From DASQDN01 sp963825845 (lineage in GTDB: Bacteria; Acidobacteriota; Terriglobia; Bryobacterales; Bryobacteraceae), in assembly GCA_963825845.1 (NCBI GenBank), contig CAWGVL010000064.1, positions 34,106-98,105 on the forward strand: a stretch of 64,000 nt of DNA, in the 5' to 3' direction. The notes below the pieces were generated by a model. That model had not been told where the DNA came from and ran no database searches. It saw only the letters and a list, made by a program, of their open reading frames with translations. Position numbers and translations under genes: made by a program. This document shows, piece after piece, positions 49,379-59,834 of the stretch (position 1 is its first letter; the number at the start of each line of letters is the position of its first letter).

Positions 49379-50386
49379 GTGTCCTACACTGTCACGCTTA
49401 TCCCTGGAGATGGAATCGGACCGGAAGTCGCTGATGCAGCCGTTCGTGCCGTAGATGCTACGGGCGTACAGATCAAATGGCGCCGTGTTGAATTGACGTC
49501 TCACATCATCGAAAACTCGGGCCAGGTCCTGCCGGAGTACGTTCTTGATTCGCTAAACCAGACTGGTGTGGGGCTTAAGGGTCCTGTTACTACACCCGTC
49601 GCCGGCGGATTTCAGAGCGTAAACGTCGCGCTTCGCAAGAAGATGGACCTTTATGCCAACGTGCGCCCTGTACGCACTTTGCCTGGCGTGAAGACGCGCT
49701 ACATGGATCTTGTCATAGACATGGTCATCTTCAGGGAGAACACGGAGGACGTCTACTCGGGCCTTGAGCATGAGGTTGTCACAGATGTCGTTGAAAGCCT
49801 GAAGATCATTACCCGCCGAGCTTCAATTCGGATCGCGGAGGCGGCATTCAAATATGCCAACAACGGACGCAAACGTGTTACCGCCGTTCACAAAGCCAAC
49901 ATCATGAAGCTCAGCGATGGTTTGTTTCTTCGCTGTTGCCGCGAGGTTGCCGAGCGGCACCCCGAAATCGAATACAAGGAACTCATCGTCGATAATGCCG
50001 CAATGCAGTTGGTAATGCGGCCGGAAACGTTCGATATATTATTACTGCCGAACCTCTACGGTGACATCGTGTCAGACTTGGCCGCGGGTCTCGTGGGTGG
50101 ACTCGGAATCGTTCCGGGAGCCAATATCGGCGACAAGCACGCTGTATTTGAAGCTGTGCATGGCAGCGCTCCGGATATCGCGGGTAAAGGTATTGCGAAT
50201 CCGACGGCCTTGATGCTTTCAGCCGTCATGTTGCTGCGGCACATCGGCGAGGTGGACGCGTCAACGCGTCTGCAGTCCGCGATCGAGCTGGTATACCGGG
50301 AGGGGAAGTGCGTGACCTCCGACGTGGGAGGTACCGCCAGCACCACCCAGTTCACCGATGCCGTTTGCGCTGTTTTGAAGGGCTAG
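49379..50386 (+). CDS. Isocitrate/isopropylmalate dehydrogenase family, NAD-IDH-like
   Basis: A 335-residue decarboxylating dehydrogenase that acts on isocitrate or a related 2-hydroxy acid, using Mg2+ and most likely NAD. It has LIPGDGIGPEVAD, GLKGPVTTPVAGG, YANVRPVRTLPGV, FRENTEDVYSGLEH (substrate loop, IDH-type rather than LeuB-type), KANIMKLSDG, LPNLYGDIVSDLAAG and EAVHGSAPDIAGKGIANP. The ENTEDVYSG loop supports isocitrate over isopropylmalate, and cofactor choice is inferred. The stop abuts the convergent exported gene with no spacer and no terminator. Confidence 0.85.
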   Translation: MSYTVTLIPGDGIGPEVADAAVRAVDATGVQIKWRRVELTSHIIENSGQVLPEYVLDSLNQTGVGLKGPVTTPVAGGFQSVNVALRKKMDLYANVRPVRTLPGVKTRYMDLVIDMVIFRENTEDVYSGLEHEVVTDVVESLKIITRRASIRIAEAAFKYANNGRKRVTAVHKANIMKLSDGLFLRCCREVAERHPEIEYKELIVDNAAMQLVMRPETFDILLLPNLYGDIVSDLAAGLVGGLGIVPGANIGDKHAVFEAVHGSAPDIAGKGIANPTALMLSAVMLLRHIGEVDASTRLQSAIELVYREGKCVTSDVGGTASTTQFTDAVCAVLKG

Positions 50387-51541
50387 TTAGCGCCAATCCA
50401 CTTCAAGATCGTATACATCCGAGCCGGAATCACGATCGTCGATCTCGATAACCAGCGTGTAGTTGTTCTGTGCCGACGGACGTTGGACGACGGTCACATC
50501 GCCGCGTCCCCGGACTTTGTTGACAGCTACATCGATCGGCCGGCGCGGCATGCTCGAACCGAACGCGACGTTCTCGGCATTTAGCGCTGCCCCGGAGAGC
50601 CGCTGTGAGTATGCCTGGTTGCCACGGAAGCTGACGCGTACGCGTCCGTCCACCTGAGCCGTCCATCGCAAAGAGTTGACGCCCGCCGAATAGGCCGGAC
50701 TCGTGTTGTAGCCGCCGTTTGGCGTCAGGATCCCGCCACCGCTCGGCGAGTATGAACGATCATCCTGGTACGCCGTATCAGAGTCGTTCCACGCGAGAAT
50801 GAAGCTGTAGTGCCCTGCACCCGCGTCGGGATCAAGCACCCGAACCTTCGCCGTATAGTTATTGTTCGGCTCAGGCTGCTCAGCGAGTTCTACCTGGCCA
50901 CGGCCTTGTATATCCTGCAGGCTCACCGTGACCGGACGGCGTGGTAACGGTCTGGAAATATCGACTTGCTGACCATAAACGGATCGGCCTCGGACAGCGG
51001 TGTTGAACACCTGCCGACCCCTGAGCAGAACAAAAACTTCGTTGTCCACCTCGCCGGACCAATGGGCTGTTCCGGCAGAACTGGCGTTTCTGTCGTCCGT
51101 TCGACTTCGGGTCCCATAATCTCTGTTTCGCCCGCCATACGGATCGTCGCGATAACGTCCGTTATCTCGCGAGGTGGTACTCACGTCGTTCCAATAAAAA
51201 TCTAAGGACATGAATTGCGAGCCGCGGGTTCGTGAGGCGACCTCGACAACTGCATTGAAATTGTTGCTTCGACTAGGTTGCTCGATCACGCGGACGCGAC
51301 CGCCGCCTTCACGGTTCTCGACGGTGATTCTCCCGGAGTCGGCGGTCAACGGAGTGTTGAAGCGATAGCTGGTTCTCGAGACCAAATCGGCGCTGCGAGA
51401 ATCAACATCGATTCGATCTCTCTGAACTATTAGTACTGCAGTTCCATTGACCTCGCCTTCCCACGTGGCCGCCGGACGATGTTGGGCCCACGCGCTGCTA
51501 GCGGTTATCAGGAGTATCGTTCCTAAAAATGCGTACCTCAT
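50387..51541 (-). CDS. Exported protein with a triplicated domain
   Basis: A 384-residue protein with a signal peptide (MRYAFLGTILLITASSAWAQ). Three repeats of about 100 residues begin at WEGEVNGTAVLIVQ, WSGEVDNEVFVLLRG and WTAQVDGRVRVSFRG. Each continues through a basic PRRP-like turn (in the second and third), V-G-R-G-(D/Q)-V-x-(V/L), QP/RP-S-x-NN(F/Y), and ends in (F/L)xWN or VDW. The repeats are separated by Asp/Arg/Gly-rich linkers (SRDNGRYRDDPYGGRNRDYG). The pattern looks like a small beta-sandwich repeated three times. I do not recognise the family, so function is unknown. There is no metal or catalytic motif. Confidence 0.7.
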   Translation of the reverse strand: MRYAFLGTILLITASSAWAQHRPAATWEGEVNGTAVLIVQRDRIDVDSRSADLVSRTSYRFNTPLTADSGRITVENREGGGRVRVIEQPSRSNNFNAVVEVASRTRGSQFMSLDFYWNDVSTTSRDNGRYRDDPYGGRNRDYGTRSRTDDRNASSAGTAHWSGEVDNEVFVLLRGRQVFNTAVRGRSVYGQQVDISRPLPRRPVTVSLQDIQGRGQVELAEQPEPNNNYTAKVRVLDPDAGAGHYSFILAWNDSDTAYQDDRSYSPSGGGILTPNGGYNTSPAYSAGVNSLRWTAQVDGRVRVSFRGNQAYSQRLSGAALNAENVAFGSSMPRRPIDVAVNKVRGRGDVTVVQRPSAQNNYTLVIEIDDRDSGSDVYDLEVDWR

Positions 51542-51559
51542 AACATTTGTGTGACGCTC

Positions 51560-51588
51560 TTGGATTGCGGAACATAACGGTGTTATAC
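51560..51588 (+). promoter_or_regulatory. Promoter of galT
   Basis: TTGGAT (51560-51565) and TTATAC (51583-51588) are 17 bases apart, and the ATG follows 13 bases later. A start near 51595 would leave only about seven bases of leader. Confidence 0.55.
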
Positions 51589-51601
51589 CTCGGATTAAAG
51601 A

Positions 51602-52642
51602 ATGCTAACCGAACAGCCGCATCGCCGTCTGAACCCCCTCACGGGAGAATGGGTGCTTGTCTCCCCGCATCGAACGCAGCGTCCCTGGCAGGGTCAGGTG
51701 GAGAAAACAACGCCTCCCACCCCCATCCACTATGATCCGAATTGCTATCTTTGCCCCGGGAATGCTCGCGCCGGCGGGGTCCGCAACCCTGCTTACGAGG
51801 GCACGTTCGTGTTCGACAATGATTTCGCCGCCCTGAAGCCGGAAATTGAGGAGTTCGAGACGAATGAGCAGGGTCTTCTGATCGCGAAGTCGGAGCGCGG
51901 CATCTGCCGTGTCGTATGTTTCCTGCCGGATCACAGCCTGACGGTCGCAAGGATGAGTGTCCCGGAGATTCGGAGGGTGATCGATACATGGACTGACCAG
52001 TATCTCGATCTTGGCTCCCGAGACTGGATCACCTCCGTTCAGATTTTCGAGAATCGCGGTGAGATGATGGGCGCCAGCAATCCACATCCCCATTGTCAGA
52101 TCTGGTCGAATCAGACTCTGCCGAACGAACTCGAGAAGGAATTGGCTTCGTTTCGTGATTTCCGGGCTCACCGCGCGCGCTGCCTTCTGTGCGAGTATCT
52201 GAAGATTGAAGAATCCGAGGGCAGCCGCATCGTTTGCCAGAACGACGCCTTCGTCGCAGTCGTACCGTTTTGGGCGGTATGGCCGTTTGAAACGTTGGTT
52301 ATGTCCCGCCGCCACTTCGGGAGTTTCGATCAGATGGACGATCCGGAGAAAGACGCCCTCGGCGACCTTATGAAGCGTCTTACGACCCGGTACGACAACC
52401 TATTCGAAACATCCTTTCCATACACGATGGGCTTCCACCAGCGCCCGACGGACGGTCAGACACATGAGGAGTGGCATTTCCACGCTCACTATTACCCGCC
52501 GCTTCTCCGGTCCGCAACCGTTCGTAAGTTCATGGTGGGATACGAAATGTTGGGAACTCCGCAGCGGGATATTACGCCGGAATCGGCCGCCAACCGTCTC
52601 CGGGAAGTAACGGAGACACATTATCTTGACGGTGCAGTATAA
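51602..52642 (+). CDS. galT: Galactose-1-phosphate uridylyltransferase
   Basis: A 346-residue Leloir-pathway enzyme that exchanges UMP between UDP-glucose and galactose-1-phosphate. It has the zinc pair CYLC (Cys48, Cys51) followed by PGNARAGG, the N-terminal RRLNPLTGEWVLVSPHR and the active-site HPHCQIW (nucleophile His164). The C-terminal GFHQRPTDG and WHFHAHYYPPLLRS match the second HIT-like half. It has its own promoter and galK/galE are not adjacent. The stop codon is overlapped by the -10 box of infA. Confidence 0.93.
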   Translation: MLTEQPHRRLNPLTGEWVLVSPHRTQRPWQGQVEKTTPPTPIHYDPNCYLCPGNARAGGVRNPAYEGTFVFDNDFAALKPEIEEFETNEQGLLIAKSERGICRVVCFLPDHSLTVARMSVPEIRRVIDTWTDQYLDLGSRDWITSVQIFENRGEMMGASNPHPHCQIWSNQTLPNELEKELASFRDFRAHRARCLLCEYLKIEESEGSRIVCQNDAFVAVVPFWAVWPFETLVMSRRHFGSFDQMDDPEKDALGDLMKRLTTRYDNLFETSFPYTMGFHQRPTDGQTHEEWHFHAHYYPPLLRSATVRKFMVGYEMLGTPQRDITPESAANRLREVTETHYLDGAV

Positions 52643-52650
52643 TAAACTCG
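52615..52650 (+). promoter_or_regulatory. Promoter of infA, overlapping the galT stop
   Basis: A consensus TATAAT (52638-52643) overlaps the galT TAA. GACACA (52615-52620) is 17 bases upstream as a weak -35. A start near 52650 gives a leader of about 44 bases, so infA may be expressed independently of galT. Confidence 0.5.
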
Positions 52651-52693
52651 CGAGGTCTGTGTTACCCGCGACATCTCACTATTTTAGAGGCCG

Positions 52694-52912
52694 ATGAGTA
52701 AAGAAGATTGTATTGAAGTGACGGGAACTGTCGTTGAGAAGTTCCCGAGTGGTTTATTTAGTGTCCAATTAGATGCCGACCGCACCGTTCTCGCCCACCT
52801 GGCCGGCAAACTCCGCCGTAATCGAATCCGCGTCCTTGCCGGTGATCGCGTGACAATGGAACTCTCGCCGTACGACCTCACCAAAGGCCGAATTACGTAT
52901 CGCCACAAATAG
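52694..52912 (+). CDS. infA: Translation initiation factor IF-1
   Basis: A 72-residue OB-fold protein, full length for IF-1, which occupies the ribosomal A site during initiation. VTGTVVEKFPSGLFSVQLD, AHLAGKLRRNRIRVLAGDRV and LSPYDLTKGRITYRHK align with the family. Its position after galT, away from the ribosomal-protein operon where infA usually sits, suggests either a relocated gene or a second copy. DADRTVLAHLAGKLRRNRI differs from the usual ENGH-KVLAHISGKMRMNFI, hinting at a divergent paralogue. Confidence 0.92.
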   Translation: MSKEDCIEVTGTVVEKFPSGLFSVQLDADRTVLAHLAGKLRRNRIRVLAGDRVTMELSPYDLTKGRITYRHK

Positions 52913-53003
52913 CTCCCGATCCAGCCATCCGCCGACGTCCTCGGCATCCGACCTTCATTCGCTGTAATTGAGCACTTAATCGCCTTCGTACAGTAGTTCG
53001 GGC

Positions 53004-53032
53004 TTGACTCAGACGTTCGTCTGGAGTACAGT
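53004..53032 (+). promoter_or_regulatory. Promoter of the first Oar-like receptor
   Basis: TTGACT (53004-53009) and TACAGT (53027-53032) are 17 bases apart, a good sigma-70 promoter. It gives a leader of about 108 bases before the ATG at 53147, one of the few long leaders here. Confidence 0.7.
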
Positions 53033-53146
53033 TTTCCCAATCTCAAGAGAGTCGCGGAGTCTGTAAGGCGTTTCCCGTCCAAAGCAGATTCCCCCGTTCG
53101 ATCCTCACGTTGTAGAGAGAACTTCTCGACACAAGGGGCCTTTTCG

Positions 53147-56100
53147 ATGTATTCCAGACTGCAGGTGATCCGAGCCGCGATGCTATTATCCGCGGCTCTC
53201 TTAACCATTCCAATCGCCCAAACGCAATCGACGAGTCAAGCGGTACTAGGCTTGGTTTCCGATTCGACTGGCGCGGTAATCCAAGGCGCGAAGATTACGC
53301 TCACCAATGCCGATACGAATGTAGCGTTGACTACTACTACCAACGAAACCGGCAATTATGCGTTCCCGTTAATCCAGGTGGGCAATTACAATCTGCGCGT
53401 CGAGATGCAGGGCTTTAAGATCGAAACCGTGCGCAACATCCGTGTAGAAACAGCAGCGCAGGTTCGGCAAGACGTCAAGTTGGACGTAGGCAACATAACT
53501 GAGTCGGTGGAAGTCTCGGCGAGCGCCGTCCAACTGAACACCGAAAACGCTACACTCGGCGGTGTTGTCGAAAATCGCCGGATCACGGAGCTTCCCCTGA
53601 ACGGCCGCAACATGCAGAATCTCGCGGTTCTGGTACCGGGCGTTCAATACGGAATTCGCACCGGCAAGTCCGAAGGCGCGAACGCGGCCTTCCCAATACC
53701 GGGCCAAGGCTTCGGCGTCATCGCTAACGGCATTCGCGAAACGCACCAAGTCGTATCTCTTGACGGTGTAGACGCGAAGGACCCGCGCATCCATGTCACT
53801 AACTTCGTTCCCTCGATCGAGGCCATTGAGGAGTTCAAGATCCAGACGAACGCCTACTCTGCTGAGTACGGATTCGGCGGCGGCGCACAGGTCACCATCA
53901 CTATGAAGAGCGGCACCAACGCCCTGCATGGCACATTTTTCGACTTTCTCCGGAATGACCTGTTCGACGCAGAGAACTACTTCCTGAACTTCGAGTTGGC
54001 TCCTGGAACGACACGTCTGAAGAAGAATACTCTTCGACAGAACCAATTCGGCTTCGTCTTAAGTGGTCCGGTTGTGATTCCCAAAGTCTATAACGGAAAG
54101 AACAAGACATTTTGGGCATTCAATTATGAAGCCCGCCGTACGCGCGAAGGGCAGGTAGCAACCGCGAACTTCCCAGTGGACGCATTCCGGAACGGCGACT
54201 TCTCTGCGCTTCAGAATGGATATGTCGCGAATGGCCGCTTCGTTGCGCCAATCCTTATCTATGATCCGGATACCGGCGTTCCCTTCCCCAACAACACAAT
54301 CCCGGCGTCACGCATCCATCCCGGTTCGAAGAACGTGATGGACTTATACGTGCCACATGCCCAATTTGTACAATCCGATATTCAGGACTTTACGGCACGA
54401 GCGAGTGTCCCTACGCCGACCGATGTGAATACGTATTTCGCTCGCGTAGATCACAACATCAACGAAACGAACCGGGTCTTCGGACGCCTCGCCTGGGATC
54501 GTTCCAATCTTACGCGCAGCAATATCAACCCGAATCTGCCCGTGTTCGTGTCATCGAAGGTCAGCAACCTTGCTACGCAGTGGATCCATACCCTGGACCC
54601 GAGTAAGATCCTGGAGGTTCGATTCGGCTTCAATATTTCCGATGACATCACCTTCAATCCCCGCACCGACAACACGAGCTTCGATATGGATGCTCTCGGG
54701 GTCGGGTTGTTCCGCATCCCCGGCGACGGCAACCGTAAGCTGACGCCCCGAGAACACGGTATTCCGAATTTCGGAGGATTGCCGTTTACGCTTCAGGAAC
54801 TCACGTCCGGCAATGGGTACGACAACATGAACACCTACCAGCCGTCAGCGCATTACACCTGGATCAAGGGAAGGCACACGATCAAGACAGGCGCAGAGTA
54901 CTACCGAATCAGCATGGAGCGGGGAGCGGCAAACATAGAAGAAGGTCAGCTGAACTTCGCCGGCCAGACCTGCGGCTATGCTTTCGCTTGTTTCCTACTC
55001 GGCCGTCCAGCTAACACCCAGACGCCAGAGGGCATCCCGCTGACGTTTCCGCGAGCCAATCGGTGGGGCGCTTACATCAACGATGATTTCAAGGTCAACT
55101 CGAGACTTACTGTCAATCTCGGATTCCGATTAGACTACAACGGCTGGGGCAAGGATGCCCAAGGACTGTGGCGCACGTTTGATATCCCGGGCCTCGGCGC
55201 GGACATCGATCGCGGGGCGGGCTATACGTCTGCCAAACGGAGCTGTCATACCCACAATCTTCCCTGGCGTTCTTGGCGAAGAGGGCGCAAAGAAGCTGAC
55301 CAAGCAGCAGCTCCGCTTCTTCATGCCTCGTATTGGTATCGCGTTTCGCCCAACCGAGAAGACCGTGATTCGTATGGGCGCCGGCTGGTTCGACAACATC
55401 CAGCACCTGAACACGTTCACGATCTTCAATCTAATGCCGCCGAAGGCCGGCAGCCAGGCGATATCAGACGTCGTATGTTGCCGCGCAGTCCGTGCCCGTT
55501 AATGCGGTGAACGGCCAAACGATCAACCTCCAGACGTTCCGCTACGCTCCGAACTCCCCTGTACTGACGTTGAACGACCCGTTCCTGACTAGCACCGGTG
55601 GAGCTTCTGTGGTGCGTCCTATCGATGTGGTCTACCTTCCTCCAGACTACAAAGACGGTGATGTATGGAAGTGGAGCTTCGATGTTCAGCGTGAACTGCC
55701 ATGGAACGTCATCGCCGGCGTTGGATACGCAGGCTCAAAGGCGTCCCACATCGGCAACTCGGTTATCAATTGGAACGATCCCGTTAGCCCGGTTTCAGTG
55801 TTCTCCCAGAATCTGCGGCCGTACCCGCAATTTTTCGATCCGGCACGTCCCGACCTCGGAGTCCAGTCAACGGGCCGGATACGCTACATCGACTCATACG
55901 GGGAAGGCTTCTATCACGGGCTACAGGTTAAGTTCGATAAGCGCACTTCGCATGATCTCTCGTTTGGCGTGTCGTATACCTATTCCAAATCCCATGGGGA
56001 TGGCGAGGCTGGAGGTCAGGAGGGCGCAAGCTTCCAGAACCCACGCGACCGCCTCGGCTCGCGAGGAGTCTACTCCTTCGACCAGACTCATCGGACAGTC

Positions 56101-56665
56101 GCGAATTTCGTTTGGGAACTTCCCGGCCGCACAATGAAAGGCTTTGTGGGGTACCGTCATTGGTGGATGGCAGTTGAATGGGCATCGCGACATTCGCCTC
56201 TGGTTTCCCATTTACAATCACGCAAGGCTCCGGTGACTTGGGGCTTCCAAACGGGCTCTGTACGTCCTCGACATTGTCGGTCGATGCCTAATCTCCACAG
56301 CCCAAACCGGAAGCTATGGTTTAATCCGGAAAGCGTTTCAGCGCGTCACCTGCCAGATCTCAACCCGCCCCGATCTTTGCCATCTCTCGGCAGCGCGGTG
56401 CTACGATCAAATGCGCGGACCCGGGTCAGCGGAACCTGGATTTCTCCATGTTCAAGAACTTTCCAGAATCCAAGGAGCGCTACAATCTGCAACTCCGCTG
56501 GGAGGCCTTCAACTTCACGAATACGCCGTGGTTTGGAAAATCCGAACGGGGTTAGCTTCTCGAGTCCCCACTCAGGTCACCCCGAATGGCACCCGTGACG
56601 GCGAAATCCGGACCATCCAAACACCGATGCGGCGAATGCAATTCGGTTTGAAGTTCCGCTTCTAA
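53147..56665 (+). CDS. Oar-like TonB-dependent receptor, frameshifted
   Basis: An outer-membrane receptor of about 1,170 residues once frames are joined. The signal peptide (MYSRLQVIRAAMLLSAALLT) and a carboxypeptidase-regulatory/CNA-B-like domain (AVLGLVSDSTGAVIQGAKIT, NETGNYAFPLIQVGNYNLR) precede the plug (NGRNMQNLAVLVPGV, VSLDGVDAKDP, IEEFKIQTNAYSAEYG) and a 22-strand barrel ending FGLKFRF. It imports a large, unknown ligand, probably a glycan or peptide. Frame changes occur near 55220, 55470 and several times in 56180-56560; the barrel sequence is otherwise continuous, so I judge these errors more likely than decay. The stop is TAA 56663-56665 and a terminator follows. Confidence 0.88.
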
Positions 56666-56682
56666 CCGGCATCACAAACCTG

Positions 56683-56727
56683 AACGCCGGTCATCCTTCC
56701 CAAGCGCGATGACCGGCGTTTTCTATT
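56683..56727 (+). terminator. Intrinsic terminator after the first receptor
   Basis: A 13-base perfect stem (AACGCCGGTCATC at 56683-56695 and GATGACCGGCGTT at 56708-56720) with a 12-base loop is followed by TTCTATTTC. Confidence 0.85.
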
Positions 56728-57081
56728 TCAAGTGGGCGTACAGCAGAAGCGTATCTCGTAACAAAGCCGAAGCATATGAGGCGACTCGCAAGCCTGACGC
56801 GGGCGAGATTGCTGGACAACGAGCACTTGGCTGGTGGGTAAGGGGCCGCAGGCATGCCCTTCGGGCGAATGCCTCGCGACGGAAGTAGATTATTGTCAGG
56901 CACAAGCAGTCACAAACACTGTTAGTGCACCGCGTCGAGCCTCAGTCCCGTCAGGGCTACTTCGATGTGTGGAGATGTAGGGCGGAAGGCGCGGGTGCCA
57001 CTGACCGGCGAGACCAGCCAACGTTCGCACAGGAGCGCTTTGCCCCGGCGCCTCGTTTACCCACTGTGGCAAACCTCGCGC
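56728..57081. other. Intergenic, no gene recognised
   Basis: About 350 bases with short, unlike frames on both strands. I see no conserved protein, RNA gene or repeat here. Confidence 0.4.
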
Positions 57082-57411
57082 TCAGGATGCGGTGGTAGCT
57101 GCGGTCTTAGTCCCTGATCGTTTCCGGCGAGTTCTCTTTGCTCCCTGCTTCTTCGCGGTTCCTGCTTCAGTTGAACGCGATTGGCCAGCCTTTTGTGCGG
57201 CCCAGCGCTGGCGAGCAGCCTCAGCAATTCTCCTTCGACCTTCGGGACTCAGCCGTCTTCGCTTCGTTGTAGCGCGGGCGGACTCGCTAACCTTAGTCAA
57301 TGTGCTGCGGCCGCTACCGGAAGTTGTTACGCCTCGGAGTGCAGATATTGCGTTGTCGATTGCTCTCCGCTGCGCTTCCAACTCCGATATGATCTGCTCG
57401 ATATCTCTCAT
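57082..57411 (-). CDS. Small basic protein with coiled coil
   Basis: A 109-residue protein. The N-terminal 28 residues (MRDIEQIISELEAQRRAIDN) form an amphipathic, probably dimerising helix. The middle motif LSPEGRRRIAEAARQRW, followed by AAQKAG, resembles a short DNA-binding motif common in Acidobacteriota proteins. The C-terminal 35 residues are Lys/Arg/Thr/Ala-rich and histone-like. Together these suggest a nucleoid-associated or DNA-binding protein; the function is unproven. The ATG at 57411 is preceded by AAAAGGAGAAC, a good ribosome-binding site. Confidence 0.65.
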   Translation of the reverse strand: MRDIEQIISELEAQRRAIDNAISALRGVTTSGSGRSTLTKVSESARATTKRRRLSPEGRRRIAEAARQRWAAQKAGQSRSTEAGTAKKQGAKRTRRKRSGTKTAATTAS

Positions 57412-57843
57412 TTGTTCTCCTTTTCGCAGTACCGTTGTATCTCAGCATAGACTCTGGACGCGAGATAGTCTACTCAACAGTTTCTTTTTCGCGCCCTTTT
57501 TCAATTGACGAATTGTCGATTGACTTAGGCAACGACAATTTCTTTCACATATGCACCGCAGATCACTTTCACCACCAGTACCTGGACGCGATGCGCACAC
57601 CAAACTAGAAACAAACTCCACTCTTGCATGGATGATCGACGATTCCGAGTGTCTAAGTCAATCCCTATTAATTTGCGAACCCGTCTTTTGATCTTGTTTT
57701 CTTATTGACACCACGAAGCGACCAGTAAGAAATTAAACGAATGGTGCTGTCAATAACATCCGGACATTGTAGTGTCGGACGCCTCGCACGATCAGCTGGA
57801 GCGGTCAACGGTCTCTTAAAACCCAGCCTTCAAAACTGCGTGC
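57412..57843. other. Intergenic region with a short inverted repeat
   Basis: About 430 AT-richer bases with no conserved frame. AATTGTCG (57511-57518) and CGACAATT (57533-57540) form an eight-base inverted repeat about 100 bases upstream of the basic-protein start, a possible hairpin or operator. Confidence 0.4.
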
Positions 57844-59738
57844 CTACTCGAACGCGATCAGTTCGTAGTCCCTCAGCACCGGCAACGTTATCTCGGACCG
57901 TGAACCTCGCACACTAATTGGAACGTCTTCAGACTGGCGGACTGCACAGCGCGTTTGAAGCCACCCGCGAGGCTAACGGTGATGTCTTTCATTGCGATTG
58001 GAGAGAAGTAGCCCGTCTGGGAGTGACCACTCAAATTGATCAGATGGACCAACGTTCTCTCTTTCTGGTTCATCAGGCTGACTTCTACGAGCGGGTGAGC
58101 ATTGGTGGTCAGTTGCCGCATCGGCACGAGCCTATCTATGACATCGTGGAAAAGACCGGCGTGCGATGGAAGACTATGCCGATAGTAGAGCGAACCGAGT
58201 TCCCACGGGATCCATGTGACTGACCCTTGGCCGACACTGTGGAGACTATGGCCGGAATCCTTGTGTTCTTCCTATGGATATGTATCTTCTCGGGAGGTCC
58301 GATCATCGATGGAGGGACGAGAGTCAAAGAATCCGTGCCGTTGCCCAATCTCCGTGAGTGGGCCATTCAAAATCGATAGGTCCGTGTCTGTGAGTGCAGG
58401 GTTTATTTTGTGGTCCGTACACATACATAGCCTTTGATGTCTTGAATCGTGCGGATCGCATCCGCCACATTGAACGACGGCGGACGTGCGCTAACGATAA
58501 GGATCTTGCCGCCGGTCTCTGCATAGGCCTTCAACTCCTGAGGCGCCCAGTGGTTCGCAATCACGAGATCGAACTGCCTGTTGCCGACCCAACTCAGGTT
58601 GTCCGACACGGAATGGGGAGATGTTTTTCGCTTAGAAGCCGGTATCGTCCGGCGATAGGCGCCGTCATCCGCGTTACCCCGAGACATGGGACCTCCCAAC
58701 ACAGCACGCGACGGCGCTTCGCTGCCCGACGTAATACTGTTCGTGGTCCGCTACCCATCGAAATATGGGCTTCGCTGTTTCGTAAGCCTGCCGGTCCTGG
58801 AGATCCAGTGTCCCATTCACTTCGAATGTTAGTGCTCCTCGCTGAGCGATGTTTTGCCACATTCGCACGGCGGTTTCATTCCGCGGCGCGGTCGCGAAGC
58901 GCCATGCGTAATCGACGAATTGCATGTTCAGTCGATTAGGGCCAAAGCGGCAACGAGCGCTTCACAGCCGTATTCGACTCCGACATAATTCCGTCTGTAT
59001 ACTCCTGCGTGTAGTTGAAGTAACCAGCCTTACGGCGCTTGTCGCGGATCAGCTTGCCTATGGCGTCCGATACTTCTCGCAATCTCGTGAGGAGAACTGC
59101 CGGTACTCACTGTCGGCAGTTTCGGGTATGTCCCTGTTGTGAGCTTTCGAACTTAGCGCTGCAGCTATCGCGATGGCAGAGGCCAATATAGCTCCCGCTG
59201 TAATCGGTTGACTGATTGCCGAACAAGTTGAAGAAGAGCCCGTCCACGTCATACCTCTCGAGGCCCTCCGTGAGAATCTTGATGACCTGCTCTATGTAGT
59301 AACCGCCGTTAATTCATGTGCTGTAGAGACCTTTATAGACAACCGGCTCACTGTTCGCCTTCCGAAACAACCACTCGGGATGGGCATGGTATGCAGCCTC
59401 TGGGGTATTGCTGAAGTCGTACCGGCCTTCCACACGAATGCCTCGCGCAAGAGCTTCTCGTACAACGTCTCCGAACATGTCGTGACCCGTTGGAAGGTAC
59501 GGACTGGGGGTAGTGATAGGGCATTTTCGTCGGATAGTGCGCGGCAATGCCGCCATCCCCATCAGCACGACGTTCGCTCGCATGTCAGCGAGTTGTATCA
59601 CCAGGCGTTTGGCGTCGGAGGCATCGACTTCACGAAGGTTCGTCTGCACCCAAGGGACGGGTTCGGTCATCCACCAGCTTCTTCCGCGCGCGTCAGCACG
59701 ACAGCGGCGGACGCCAGTAAAACGATTTGTAAAGTCAC
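57844..59738 (-). pseudogene. GHL6-like hypothetical glycosyl hydrolase, heavily frameshifted
   Basis: Joining minus-strand frames gives a signal peptide (LQIVLLASAAVVLTRA, GTG near 59738), then WVQTNLREVDASDAKRLV, RANVVLMGM, YLPTGHDMFGDVVREALARG and DFSNTPEAAYHAHPEWLF. Further on come MWQNIAQRGALTFEVNGTLD, ADHEQYYVGQRSA, ILIVSARPP, and the end HLINLSGHSQTGYF to DYELIAFE. It is a two-part protein, an alpha-amylase-like barrel (hypothetical glycosyl hydrolase 6 type) plus a beta-galactosidase-like trimerisation region, about 620 residues. At least ten frame changes and stops occur. As with the left end of the window, residues between breaks are conserved, so errors and true decay are both possible. 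The two Oar receptors flank it. Confidence 0.6.
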
Positions 59739-59834
59739 GCCAACCTACAAAGATGTCACTGAACTTGCATTCTCGATTACAATAATGCCAAACCGCCTCG
59801 GCGGAGACCGCTGTATTTGGGGGAGTTTACCTTT

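Noticed and set aside
49344..51538. A 14-base inverted repeat (AGGTACGCATTTTT) flanking the IDH-like and triplicated-domain genes
   Set aside because: Several such pairs are expected by chance in 64 kb, and there is no transposase, duplication or other sign of mobility.
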